DNA of 48,426 nucleotides, from positions 1-48,426 of the forward strand of contig DQME01000175.1 in NCBI GenBank assembly GCA_015659815.1. The letters run 5' to 3'. The notes beneath the pieces are model-generated. The model saw only the letters and a program-made list of their open reading frames with translations. It was not told the DNA's origin and did not search any database. The DNA is from Gammaproteobacteria bacterium. GTDB lineage: Bacteria > Pseudomonadota > Gammaproteobacteria > PS1 > Pseudothioglobaceae. The translations under genes and the position numbers were made by a program. Below are positions 1 through 8,243 of this stretch, piece after piece. Position 1 is the first letter of the stretch; every line of letters starts with the position of its first letter.

Positions 1-95
1 CTTCTTCTGTTTTGGCTTCAACCTCTTCAGTTGCTGCTTCTACTTCTTCTGTTTTGGCTTCAACCTCTTCAGTTGCTGCTTCTACTTCTTCTGTT
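1..95. repeat. 42-bp in-frame tandem repeat in the S16 tail
   Basis: Positions 1-42 and 43-84 are identical 42-bp units, and 85-95 begins a third before it diverges. On the minus strand each unit encodes 14 residues made of two 7-residue half-repeats, TEEVEAA and TEEVEAK. The array lies inside rpsP and continues past the left edge, so the copy number is unknown. It is contiguous and in frame, so it is a coding repeat and not a CRISPR or intergenic repeat. Confidence 0.9.
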
Positions 96-502
96 GCATT
101 AGCCTCTGCTTCGGCTTTAGCTGCAGCTTCTGCTGCTGCCTTAGCTTCCGCTTCCGCTTTTGCCTCTTCGTCCGCCTTTGCTTTTGCTTCCGCTGCTAAT
201 TTAGCTGCTACAGCTGACGCTCTAGCATCTTGGGCTGCAACACGCTTTTCACGAATTGAGGGGTCTTTAAACTCTTTGACAAGTTGCTTAACGCGATCAG
301 ATATTTGTGCACCTTTTGATGACCAATAGTCTAGTCTGTCTTCTTCGATGGTAAGCCTAACTTCTTGTCCACGAGCTACCGGATTAAAATATCCAATACG
401 CTCAATGTAACCACTATCTCTACGTTTTCTAGAGTCTGTTGCTACAATTGAATAAAAAGGTTTTTTCTTGGCTCCACCTCGGGCTAATCTAATTTTAACC
501 AT
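1..502 (-). CDS. rpsP: 30S ribosomal protein S16 with long Ala/Glu-rich C-terminal extension (3' end outside window)
   Basis: This gene encodes small-subunit ribosomal protein S16, an assembly protein of the 30S body. The start ATG (500-502) follows a GGAG at about 8 bases. Residues 1-82 are a standard S16 domain, beginning [17 protein letters not shown] and containing YFNPVARG and [14 protein letters not shown]. Bacterial S16 usually ends near residue 80-90. Here the frame continues for at least 85 more residues as an alternating Ala/Glu/Lys stretch (about 90-136), then TEEVEA[AK] heptads to the edge at codon 167. No stop is seen. In gammaproteobacteria rpsP normally heads rpsP-rimM-trmD-rplS, which would lie to the left. 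The tail is probably an exposed charged helix. Alanine/charge-rich extensions of S16 occur in some proteobacteria, but the function of this one is unknown. Confidence 0.95.
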   Translation of the reverse strand, partial: MVKIRLARGGAKKKPFYSIVATDSRKRRDSGYIERIGYFNPVARGQEVRLTIEEDRLDYWSSKGAQISDRVKQLVKEFKDPSIREKRVAAQDARASAVAAKLAAEAKAKADEEAKAEAEAKAAAEAAAKAEAEANATEEVEAATEEVEAKTEEVEAATEEVEAKTEE

Positions 503-533
503 GGGTTTTTTGCTCCTTTTTTATTTTTAAATA

Positions 534-554
534 CTTATGCCGAAAAGACATAAG
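534..554 (-). terminator. Weak hairpin between purB and rpsP
   Basis: CTTATG (534-539) pairs with CATAAG (549-554) around a 9-base loop, just after the purB stop and before the rpsP ribosome-binding site. On the minus strand it is followed by a mixed A/T stretch rather than a clean T-run. It may be a weak terminator or a processing site. It is the only structure I see between the two genes. Confidence 0.3.
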
Positions 555-562
555 ACGCGAAA

Positions 563-1948
<1,386 letters not shown>

Positions 1949-2016
1949 TTATATATTTTCCAAAACTCCAGTATTTTTCACCATGTGACGCATTAAGTAG
2001 CAAAGCAAAAAAATAA

Positions 2017-2034
2017 TTATCAATAAAATGATAA
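2017..2034. promoter_or_regulatory. Short inverted repeat in the purB/acnB divergent spacer
   Basis: TTATCA (2017-2022) and TGATAA (2029-2034) form a perfect 6-bp inverted repeat with a 6-bp spacer, about 35 bp before the acnB start, in very AT-rich DNA. It could be an operator for acnB. The AT bias makes chance occurrence plausible. acnB itself shows no clear Shine-Dalgarno before its ATG. Confidence 0.25.
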
Positions 2035-2067
2035 AATTATACGCTTTATTCATTATATCAAATCACA

Positions 2068-4623
2068 ATGAAATCAGCATACCTAAAACATATTGATGAG
2101 CGTAATAAGGAAGATTTACCGCCACTAGCACTGAATGCACAACAGGTCCAAAAGGTAGTAGAAAAACTAATTTCTGATGTCGACACTGATTTCTATGTTG
2201 ATTTATTGGTCAATAGAGTGCCTCCTGGTGTTGATGAGGCGGCTTATGTTAAGGCAGGGTTTCTAGCCAGCGTGGCTAAAGGTGAGCAGATATGTGAATC
2301 AATTGATCCAGAACGTGCAACATTCCTTTTGGGTACCATGATGGGAGGGTACAACATTGACCCTTTGATTGATTTATTAGATATAACTGAAACCCAACAG
2401 GCGGCATGTGATGCGCTGTCAAGTACGTTACTTATTTATGAAGCCTACCAGACAGTTCTAGACAAGTCACACAACAATCCTTATGCAAAAAAGATAATTG
2501 ATGCTTGGTCTAATGCAGAATGGTTCACCTCTAAGAAAGAATTGCCACAAGAAATAAAGCTAACTGTATTTAGGGTTGAAGGCGAAATCAATACTGACGA
2601 CTTATCGCCTGCTACTGTGGCATGGTCACGTCCAGACATCCCTTTGCATGCAAAATCAATGCTAACTAAAAAAATAAATGACCCAATATCAGTTATTGCA
2701 AATCTTAAAGATAATGGCTTACCTTTAGCGTTTGTTGGCGACGTTGTAGGTACTGGGTCTTCACGTAAGTCGGCCATTAACTCTGTACTATGGCATATGG
2801 GAAATGATATAGATTATGTCCCTAATAAGCGCACCGGTGGGTTTGTTCTTGGTGGAAAAATTGCACCAATATTTTTTAACACTGCTGAAGATTCTGGGGC
2901 ACTGCCGATAGAGTGTGATGTATCCAAGATGAAGATGGGAGATGTCATTACGGTTCATCCATACGATGGAAAGGTAACCAACAGTGATGGTGAGGTTATA
3001 TCTTCATTTGAGTTAGCCCCTACAACTATGCCTGATGAGGTGCGTGCAGGTGGCAGGATCCCACTCATTATTGGTAGAAGCCTAACAGACAAAACGCGCC
3101 AAGACTTAAACCTACCCGTAACTGATATTTTCTTGAGGCCTCAAGACCCAAGTGCAAACAGCTCTGGCTTCACTTTGGCACAAAAAATTGTAGGCAAGGC
3201 GTGCGGCGTTAATGGTATCAGGCCTGGTACCTACTGTGAACCTAGGATGACGACTGTTGGTTCTCAAGACACAACTGGAGCTATGACTCGTGATGAGTTA
3301 AAGGAGCTGGCATGTTTAGGGTTCTCTGCAGAGCTTGTTATGCAAAGTTTCTGTCACACTGCGGCCTATCCAAAGCCGGTTGATCTTGAACTGCAACACT
3401 CGTTACCGGACTTTATGCAATCTCGTGGTGGTGTATCGTTGAGGCCAGGTGACGGCATTATCCATTCATGGCTAAACCGAATGCTCCTTCCTGACACTGT
3501 AGGAACCGGCGGAGATTCTCATACACGTTTCCCAATAGGAATAAGTTTCCCTGCAGGTTCAGGACTGGTTGCTTTTGGTGCCTCTATCGGAGTAATGCCT
3601 CTGGACATGCCTGAGTCAGTATTAGTAAGGTTTACTGGTTCAATGCAGAAAGGAATAACACTGAGAGATTTAGTTAACGCTATACCCTACGTAGCAATCC
3701 AGAAAGGTCTTTTGACTGTAGAAAAGTCAGGCAAAAAGAATATCTTTTCTGGCAGAATTCTGGAGATTGAAGGACTTGGAGACCTTAAAGTTGAGCAAGC
3801 CTTTGAGTTGGCAGACGCTTCAGCAGAAAGGTCAGCAAATGGATGTACAATTAAGCTTAACAAGGAGCCTGTAGAGGAATATTTACAATCAAACATTACA
3901 TTATTATCGTCAATGATTAATGCCGGATATGAGGACAAGAAGACCATACTAAAGCGCATACATGGTATGCAGAAGTGGCTTGACTCGCCTGAATTGTTAA
4001 CCGCTGATAGTGACTGTGAGTATGCTGAAATTATTGAAATCAACCTTGATGAAATAAAAGAACCGATACTGGCATGCCCTAATGACCCGGACGACGTCAA
4101 GTTGTTGTCAGATGTCGCCAGCACCAAGATAGATGAAGTGTTCATAGGTTCTTGTATGACTAACATAGGCCACTTCAGGGCCGCGGCACAGCTACTAAAA
4201 GATAAGTCAGAGCTATCTACAGAACTATGGATTGCTCCACCAACAAGGATGGATGAGGATCAACTAAAAAAGGAAGGGGTATACGACACCTTTAGCGCTA
4301 TCACGGACCATACCGAGCTTCCTGGTTGCTCCTTATGTATGGGCAATCAGGCAAGAGTAAAGTCTGAAACAACAGTAGTCTCAACATCAACAAGAAACTT
4401 TCCGAACAGACTAGGAGACGGTGCTGATGTTTACTTATCTTCAGCTGAAATCGCCGCCATTTCCGCAAAACTAGGTCATATCCCTACTCTTGAGGAATAT
4501 CAAAAAGAGATGGAAGGTATTGAGCCAATGTCTGCGGACATATATCAGTACCTAAACTTTGATAAGTTGGATGAATACAAGGACGAAGTAAAAAACGTAC
4601 CACTTGAAAATATACAAAACTAA
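2068..4623 (+). CDS. acnB: Aconitate hydratase B (bifunctional aconitase / 2-methylisocitrate dehydratase)
   Basis: This [4Fe-4S] enzyme isomerises citrate to isocitrate through cis-aconitate in the TCA cycle; AcnB proteins also hydrate 2-methyl-cis-aconitate. Its 851 residues are close to E. coli AcnB (865). The domain order is that of AcnB: N-terminal HEAT-like domain (1-160), swivel domain 4 (about 160-370, with [11 protein letters not shown] and [13 protein letters not shown]), then catalytic domains 1-3. The cluster cysteines appear in [11 protein letters not shown] (about residue 698) and in [12 protein letters not shown] (about residue 758). The substrate-site segment [19 protein letters not shown] is intact. 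The gene stands alone, ends in a strong shared terminator and is convergent with rpmG. prpE in the same window makes the methylcitrate side activity relevant, but no prpB or prpC is visible. Confidence 0.98.
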   Translation: MKSAYLKHIDERNKEDLPPLALNAQQVQKVVEKLISDVDTDFYVDLLVNRVPPGVDEAAYVKAGFLASVAKGEQICESIDPERATFLLGTMMGGYNIDPLIDLLDITETQQAACDALSSTLLIYEAYQTVLDKSHNNPYAKKIIDAWSNAEWFTSKKELPQEIKLTVFRVEGEINTDDLSPATVAWSRPDIPLHAKSMLTKKINDPISVIANLKDNGLPLAFVGDVVGTGSSRKSAINSVLWHMGNDIDYVPNKRTGGFVLGGKIAPIFFNTAEDSGALPIECDVSKMKMGDVITVHPYDGKVTNSDGEVISSFELAPTTMPDEVRAGGRIPLIIGRSLTDKTRQDLNLPVTDIFLRPQDPSANSSGFTLAQKIVGKACGVNGIRPGTYCEPRMTTVGSQDTTGAMTRDELKELACLGFSAELVMQSFCHTAAYPKPVDLELQHSLPDFMQSRGGVSLRPGDGIIHSWLNRMLLPDTVGTGGDSHTRFPIGISFPAGSGLVAFGASIGVMPLDMPESVLVRFTGSMQKGITLRDLVNAIPYVAIQKGLLTVEKSGKKNIFSGRILEIEGLGDLKVEQAFELADASAERSANGCTIKLNKEPVEEYLQSNITLLSSMINAGYEDKKTILKRIHGMQKWLDSPELLTADSDCEYAEIIEINLDEIKEPILACPNDPDDVKLLSDVASTKIDEVFIGSCMTNIGHFRAAAQLLKDKSELSTELWIAPPTRMDEDQLKKEGVYDTFSAITDHTELPGCSLCMGNQARVKSETTVVSTSTRNFPNRLGDGADVYLSSAEIAAISAKLGHIPTLEEYQKEMEGIEPMSADIYQYLNFDKLDEYKDEVKNVPLENIQN

Positions 4624-4641
4624 AAGTACAAATCTTCCATT

Positions 4642-4669
4642 AAAAAAAGCCGCGAATGCGGCTTTTTTT
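4642..4669. terminator. Bidirectional intrinsic terminator between acnB and rpmG
   Basis: AAAAAAAGCCGC (4642-4653) pairs perfectly with GCGGCTTTTTTT (4658-4669) around the loop GAAT. The GC core flanked by A-tract and T-tract works in both directions, ending acnB on the plus strand and rpmB-rpmG on the minus strand. Confidence 0.93.
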
Positions 4670-4688
4670 ATTCTAATTAATTTAAGGC

Positions 4689-4844
4689 TTATTTAATCTT
4701 TGATTCCTTATACATCACATGCTTCCTAACAACAGGATCAAACTTTTTAACCTCAACCTTTTCAGGGTGTAGTCTCTTGTTTTTAGTAGTAGTGTAATAG
4801 TGCCCAGTCTTAGCTGATGATACTAATTTAATTTTTTCTCTCAT
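4689..4844 (-). CDS. rpmG: 50S ribosomal protein L33
   Basis: This is a 51-residue large-subunit ribosomal protein beginning [20 protein letters not shown] and ending MYKESKIK. The length and the motif [11 protein letters not shown] identify L33. It contains no cysteines, so it is the zinc-independent (C-minus) form. Start ATG is at 4842-4844 and stop TAA at 4689-4691. It lies 9 bp downstream of rpmB in the usual rpmB-rpmG operon and shares the terminator at 4642-4669. Confidence 0.96.
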   Translation of the reverse strand: MREKIKLVSSAKTGHYYTTTKNKRLHPEKVEVKKFDPVVRKHVMYKESKIK

Positions 4845-4853
4845 AACTTACTC

Positions 4854-5090
4854 CTAAACCTTTTCACCACGTGAACGTATCTCGGCAAGAACTACATCTA
4901 TACCTTTTTTATCGATAACTCTTAGGCCTTTTGCAGTTAACTTCAACTTCACAAAACGGTTTTCCTTCTCTACCCAAAAACGATGTGTGTGTAGATTAGG
5001 ATAAAAACGACGACGCGTTTTATTGTGCGCATGCGATACATTATTGCCACTAATTGGGCGTTTACCTGTTACTTGACATACCTTAGCCAT
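4854..5090 (-). CDS. rpmB: 50S ribosomal protein L28
   Basis: This 78-residue ribosomal protein starts [20 protein letters not shown] and contains the L28 hallmark ARKT-like segment [13 protein letters not shown] chose the ATG at 5088-5090 rather than an upstream in-frame TTG at 5105. AAAGGTGA sits 6-7 bases before this ATG, and L28 proteins conventionally begin MA(K/R)VC. It is the first gene of rpmB-rpmG. Leftward transcription starts in the spacer shared with the rightward tRNA-Ser gene. Confidence 0.96.
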   Translation of the reverse strand: MAKVCQVTGKRPISGNNVSHAHNKTRRRFYPNLHTHRFWVEKENRFVKLKLTAKGLRVIDKKGIDVVLAEIRSRGEKV

Positions 5091-5163
5091 GTCGTCACCT
5101 TTCAAAAAACTTAAAGGGTGGAATTATACTCAATAATCAGATCTTCTTTTAATAAATTTACTA

Positions 5164-5192
5164 TTTACTATTGATACAACAGACTGTATTAT
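5164..5192 (+). promoter_or_regulatory. Candidate promoter of tRNA-Ser
   Basis: TTTACT (5164-5169) and TATTAT (5187-5192) are separated by 17 bp, a plausible -35/-10 pair with 4/6 and 5/6 matches to sigma-70 consensus. Transcription would begin about 5199, a few bases before the mature tRNA 5' end at 5203. Confidence 0.4.
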
Positions 5193-5202
5193 ATCCAACC
5201 TT

Positions 5203-5292
5203 GGAGGGATGGCAGAGCGGCTGAATGCACCGGTCTTGAAAACCGGCAAGGGTTAATACCCTTCTAGGGTTCAAATCCCTATCCCTCCACCA
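5203..5292 (+). tRNA. tRNA-Ser (anticodon TGA)
   Basis: A 90-nt class II tRNA decoding UCN serine codons. The acceptor GGAGGGA (5203-5209) pairs with TCCCTCC (5282-5288). The anticodon loop CTTGAAA lies between CCGGT and ACCGG, giving anticodon TGA. The long variable arm AAGGGT/ACCCTT is the serine hallmark. The T arm is TAGGG-TTCAAAT-CCCTA. The CCA end is encoded (5290-5292). The discriminator base at 5289 is A, whereas bacterial serine tRNAs normally carry G73. Confidence 0.96.
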
Positions 5293-5315
5293 TATAAGCC
5301 CCTCTAGAAGTATTT

Positions 5316-5768
5316 TTACTTTGCTTTATTTTGTAAGACAGGAAACCTTACTAATAATTCAATAACGTGACTATATCCATCTGTCCCTAATCCAGCAACT
5401 ATAGTGTCAACTGCTGAAGAAATATAAGAAATATGGCGAAATGTTTCACGCAAATGTGGATTTGAAATGTGTAACTCAACTTTATATCCCGAGTAGGATT
5501 TCAATGCATCATGAATAGCGATTGATGTATGAGTATAGGCAGCCGCATTAATGACGATTGCATCCACCTTCTTAGTAATTGCATTTTGTATCCAATCTAC
5601 AATTTCACCCTCATAATTAGACTGCATAAATGTAACATCATGGCCGTCTTTTGAGGCTATCTCTATGCATTTCTTTGAAATACTTTCTAACGTCTCCTTG
5701 CCGTAAATTTCTGGCTCACGTGTACCAAGAAGATTTATGTTAGGGCCGTTTATGACGTAAATATTCAT
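5316..5768 (-). CDS. aroQ: 3-dehydroquinate dehydratase, type II
   Basis: This is the third enzyme of the shikimate pathway, removing water from 3-dehydroquinate to give 3-dehydroshikimate; type II enzymes are dodecamers. At 150 residues it has the family length. The active-site features are intact: NGPNINLLGTREPEIYG (flexible lid with the catalytic Arg and Tyr, residues 7-23), NAAAYTHTSIAIHDAL (about 74-89), and ELHISNPHLRETFRHIS (catalytic His near residue 98). The start ATG abuts the stop of the preceding gene (TAGATG), so the two are translationally coupled. This copy is the canonical enzyme of the pair. Confidence 0.95.
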   Translation of the reverse strand: MNIYVINGPNINLLGTREPEIYGKETLESISKKCIEIASKDGHDVTFMQSNYEGEIVDWIQNAITKKVDAIVINAAAYTHTSIAIHDALKSYSGYKVELHISNPHLRETFRHISYISSAVDTIVAGLGTDGYSHVIELLVRFPVLQNKAK

Positions 5769-6239
5769 CTAATTATTGTTTAGTTGTTTATTAACTGCAT
5801 TAATAGCTAATACATAACTATACATACCAAGTCCACTCACAAATCCAACTGAGCTTCCTAGCGCTTGCAATGGCTTGTGATTTTTTTTGCCTTGCCGAAA
5901 AATATTTTCAATATGAACTTCAATAACTGGCTTGTTTTGTCCACTAATTTTATTGATTGCTGAACTATACATATCTTGATTAATAGATGATGAATGAGAA
6001 TGTCCAACAGGGTTAATTATAAAAGCATCAAAACTATCAATATCATCAATTAAAACACGCAACAACTCAGCCTCATCATCTTTTTGGCGGAAATCCATTT
6101 CAAGGCCAAGAATCTTACAAGTCTCTGAGCATTTTTCTTGAACTATATCTAACGTTAAATTGTCATGACCAATCTCATTACAATTGCTTAAATCTGCTAG
6201 TCCAGGTCCATTTAATATTAATATTTTGTTACTATTCAT
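5769..6239 (-). CDS. Divergent type II dehydroquinase-like protein, catalytic residues replaced
   Basis: This 156-residue protein is a paralog of the AroQ that follows it. It keeps the fold markers LILNGPGLADL (N terminus), FIINPVGHSHSSSINQDM (about 75-92), VIEVHIENIFRQ and GLGMYSYVLAINAV in the right order and spacing. The lid is changed: aligning LGTREPEIYG of AroQ with this copy puts CNEIGH where the catalytic Arg and Tyr belong. The following HISNPHLRETFRH segment becomes HIENIFRQGKKNH. It is therefore unlikely to be an efficient dehydroquinase. It could be a regulatory partner subunit mixing into the AroQ dodecamer, or an enzyme for another small carboxylate. The gene is intact and directly coupled to aroQ, so it is not a decaying copy. 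Confidence 0.75.
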   Translation of the reverse strand: MNSNKILILNGPGLADLSNCNEIGHDNLTLDIVQEKCSETCKILGLEMDFRQKDDEAELLRVLIDDIDSFDAFIINPVGHSHSSSINQDMYSSAINKISGQNKPVIEVHIENIFRQGKKNHKPLQALGSSVGFVSGLGMYSYVLAINAVNKQLNNN

Positions 6240-6312
6240 TTATTTATTAAGTCCACTATTGAAAAAAATGCTTAATATTCTCTGCGCTATATACTAAATA
6301 ATACTCTGGCAT

Positions 6313-6341
6313 ATTATATATACCTCGAGGTTTGTTGTATA
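6313..6341 (-). promoter_or_regulatory. Candidate promoter with internal palindrome ahead of the dehydroquinase pair
   Basis: Read leftward, TATACA (6341-6336) and a perfect TATAAT (6318-6313) are 17 bp apart. The 10-bp palindrome ACCTCGAGGT (6322-6331) sits within the spacer, where a bound repressor would block polymerase. This gives the dehydroquinase pair its own promoter, separate from the oxygenase operon to the right. Confidence 0.5.
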
Positions 6342-6352
6342 CGGGATTAATC

Positions 6353-7651
6353 TTACACTTTAAGTGATCCCTGGTCCAAGACGGTACTAACGATAATCTC
6401 AATTACTTCCATACTGCTGTTAGCACTAACATCCTCAAAATAAATCGTTCCCGGCCAAGGTGGCGTCCTTAAACTGTAATTGTTGTTTTGAATAGTGTGT
6501 GCTACAGTTTTTATAGATTCCACATATTCCTTAGAAAGGGTTTTAATTCTATCTTTGGTGGTACTCATATCACCTATAGAATTACGATCAATTTGTGTGG
6601 CTCCAATTCCAATGAAGATAGGAACATTAAGATCAATTGCCTGCTCTTGATATAGGTTAAGTGGCATCCTGTCGTCATGAAGACGCATAACATAATCAGT
6701 ACAAACTTCTTGCTTTACTGCGAATAATTCAGAAAAACTGAACTCCTTAGTGTGAGCATTTTGAGTTGTTACTCTTCTCCTTGATGAGCGAACTATTTTT
6801 TTTGCTTGAGTAACGTAGTCACCCCTATAGTTGGCATCATAAACTCTATACCCCCAAGGATTTTTATTTTTTAATCGAAGTATTGAACGAATCGCCATGT
6901 TTTTACAATTTTCAGGGCCAATAAAAAAAGGAGATCCGGAGGCATCGGACAGCTCTAGCCAGCCATTTGGAAATTTTTCAAAAAAATGATCTCCCCAAGG
7001 GGTTAGTACTTTATCAACCAGATGATTAAGAAGATTATTTACATGCTCAGGCTCATCACTTATGGCTGTTGCCAATTCTGACTGTCCGTAAATGTCGGCC
7101 GCCAAGCTGTAGGGTGCTGTTAGGTGTAATACAGGCTCAAGGCCTGTCAAGTCTTGATAAAAATCGAGCATATCATCGAATAATTTAGGTATTTCGCTAT
7201 CCATTTCTGGTCCCTTTAGACCCCGCCAATTATTTTTATTTATTAATGGTATGCCGGGATCAGTCCCGGGCGGAGCTCCAACAGGGTACATCATTACAGC
7301 TCCTAGAGATTCAGCAGTAAATGCATAAACTGGCCACTCTAAATAGAGCTTAGGTAAACCAAGTAATTTACGAATCATTAAAGATACACGAACGTAACGC
7401 TTTGCATCGCCCTTATAGGCTTCAGCAGAATCTATACCGTAAAGGCTGGTCAATATAGCTAATACGAATAGGTTTATTGAGGCAGAGGCTTGCACAGAGT
7501 GTTGAGAAGGTTTTTGGGCAAACACTTCATCATAATCACCGGCGATGGTTTTATCAAATATCTCCTTCAATCGGTTTAAGGCTTGCTGGTCACCCTCCTG
7601 CCAACGGTGAAAAAGTCGACAACCTCCAGGAAAAATTAATTCTTCAATCAT
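6353..7651 (-). CDS. Uroporphyrinogen decarboxylase-superfamily-like protein of unknown substrate
   Basis: This 432-residue protein resembles the URO-D/cobalamin-methyltransferase superfamily rather than HemE itself. Visible family-like segments are LTAPYSLAADIYGQSEL (about 177-193), a following ISDEPEHVNNLLNHLVDK helix, and NGWLELSDASGSPFFIGPENC (about 229-249). The zinc motif HxCG of MtaA/CmuA-type methyltransferases is not visible, and the length exceeds HemE (about 355). There is no signal peptide and no clear membrane segment. It starts with ATG at 7651, 28 bp after the HD-oxygenase stop, and is the last gene of that operon. A role downstream of the two oxygenases, for example in handling a methylated or carboxylated product, is inference from position only. 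I am unsure of the family at the level of function. Confidence 0.55.
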   Translation of the reverse strand: MIEELIFPGGCRLFHRWQEGDQQALNRLKEIFDKTIAGDYDEVFAQKPSQHSVQASASINLFVLAILTSLYGIDSAEAYKGDAKRYVRVSLMIRKLLGLPKLYLEWPVYAFTAESLGAVMMYPVGAPPGTDPGIPLINKNNWRGLKGPEMDSEIPKLFDDMLDFYQDLTGLEPVLHLTAPYSLAADIYGQSELATAISDEPEHVNNLLNHLVDKVLTPWGDHFFEKFPNGWLELSDASGSPFFIGPENCKNMAIRSILRLKNKNPWGYRVYDANYRGDYVTQAKKIVRSSRRRVTTQNAHTKEFSFSELFAVKQEVCTDYVMRLHDDRMPLNLYQEQAIDLNVPIFIGIGATQIDRNSIGDMSTTKDRIKTLSKEYVESIKTVAHTIQNNNYSLRTPPWPGTIYFEDVSANSSMEVIEIIVSTVLDQGSLKV

Positions 7652-7679
7652 ATAACAATATTTTAATAGGTTGTTGCAA

Positions 7680-8243
7680 TTAGCGTTTTACTAGAGACTC
7701 AACCAGCGGTCTATAATAAGAAAATGGTGGGTGCTTCCTTTCTGGGTCTTTCCCTTCTTCATCCCAATAGCGCACTTGGATACAACGCTCAAAGTAATCA
7801 TTTTTTTCAAACTCTTTAACCTCTTCTGCATTCATTGGCCCACCCTGCAAATTAAGGGTTTGTACTGATGCCGCTGAAAGTCTATCAAAATAATCTGACT
7901 TAACCGCACACAAATAACGCTTTGCATCGACGTGCTGACGAATAGGCTCTACAACAGATATTGGAAAGTAATCTTCCAAAAAATTAGCACCCGCCTCCTC
8001 ATGATAGTTGTCAATGCCTTTGGCTAAAGATGTTTCAGGAATCTCGTTTTTGTAGTGCCCAATATCGTGCAGCAAGGCTGCAACAATTTGACTATCATCA
8101 GCCCCCGCTTTCTCAGCACATTGCGCTGTTTGCAGCATATGTTGCGCCATTGTGACTTGTTCACCTAAATATGATTCTGCTCCACGACGTCTAAAAACGT
8201 CTTCTATATGATCTACAATATTATCAGAACTAATCTTATCCAT
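7680..8243 (-). CDS. PhnZ/TmpB-type HD-domain mixed-valent di-iron oxygenase
   Basis: This 187-residue protein belongs to the HD-domain oxygenases that use an Fe(II)/Fe(III) pair and O2 to cleave the C-P bond of 1-hydroxyphosphonates, releasing phosphate. With the start at 8243 the residues fall almost exactly on PhnZ numbering. Tyr25/Glu28 (YLGE) match the substrate-gating Tyr24/Glu27, and the ligands are His35, His59-Asp60 (LLHDIGH), His81 (NYHEE), His104 (QHVDAK) and Asp161 (RYWDEE). Lys108 and Ser126, near the phosphonate site in PhnZ, are also present. An earlier in-frame ATG (8288) would add 15 residues inside the upstream gene; I reject it. The start overlaps the upstream oxygenase gene by 8 bp. 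It likely acts on the product of that neighbour. The exact phosphonate cannot be read from sequence. Confidence 0.88.
   Translation of the reverse strand: MDKISSDNIVDHIEDVFRRRGAESYLGEQVTMAQHMLQTAQCAEKAGADDSQIVAALLHDIGHYKNEIPETSLAKGIDNYHEEAGANFLEDYFPISVVEPIRQHVDAKRYLCAVKSDYFDRLSAASVQTLNLQGGPMNAEEVKEFEKNDYFERCIQVRYWDEEGKDPERKHPPFSYYRPLVESLVKR

Noticed and set aside
1-95. Repeat array considered as CRISPR
   Set aside because: Units are contiguous without spacers and are in frame within rpsP.
12-329. Plus-strand open frame of Ser/Ala-rich repeats
   Set aside because: It is the antisense of the S16 Ala/Glu repeat tail; the minus-strand frame has a ribosome-binding site and a conserved S16 domain.
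3687-4166. Long minus-strand open frame inside acnB
   Set aside because: It is a shadow of aconitase, with Ser/Ile-rich low-quality sequence and no ribosome-binding site.
5316-6239. The two dehydroquinase genes as one gene broken by a frameshift
   Set aside because: Each frame encodes a complete dehydroquinase-length domain with its own N-terminal NGP motif.
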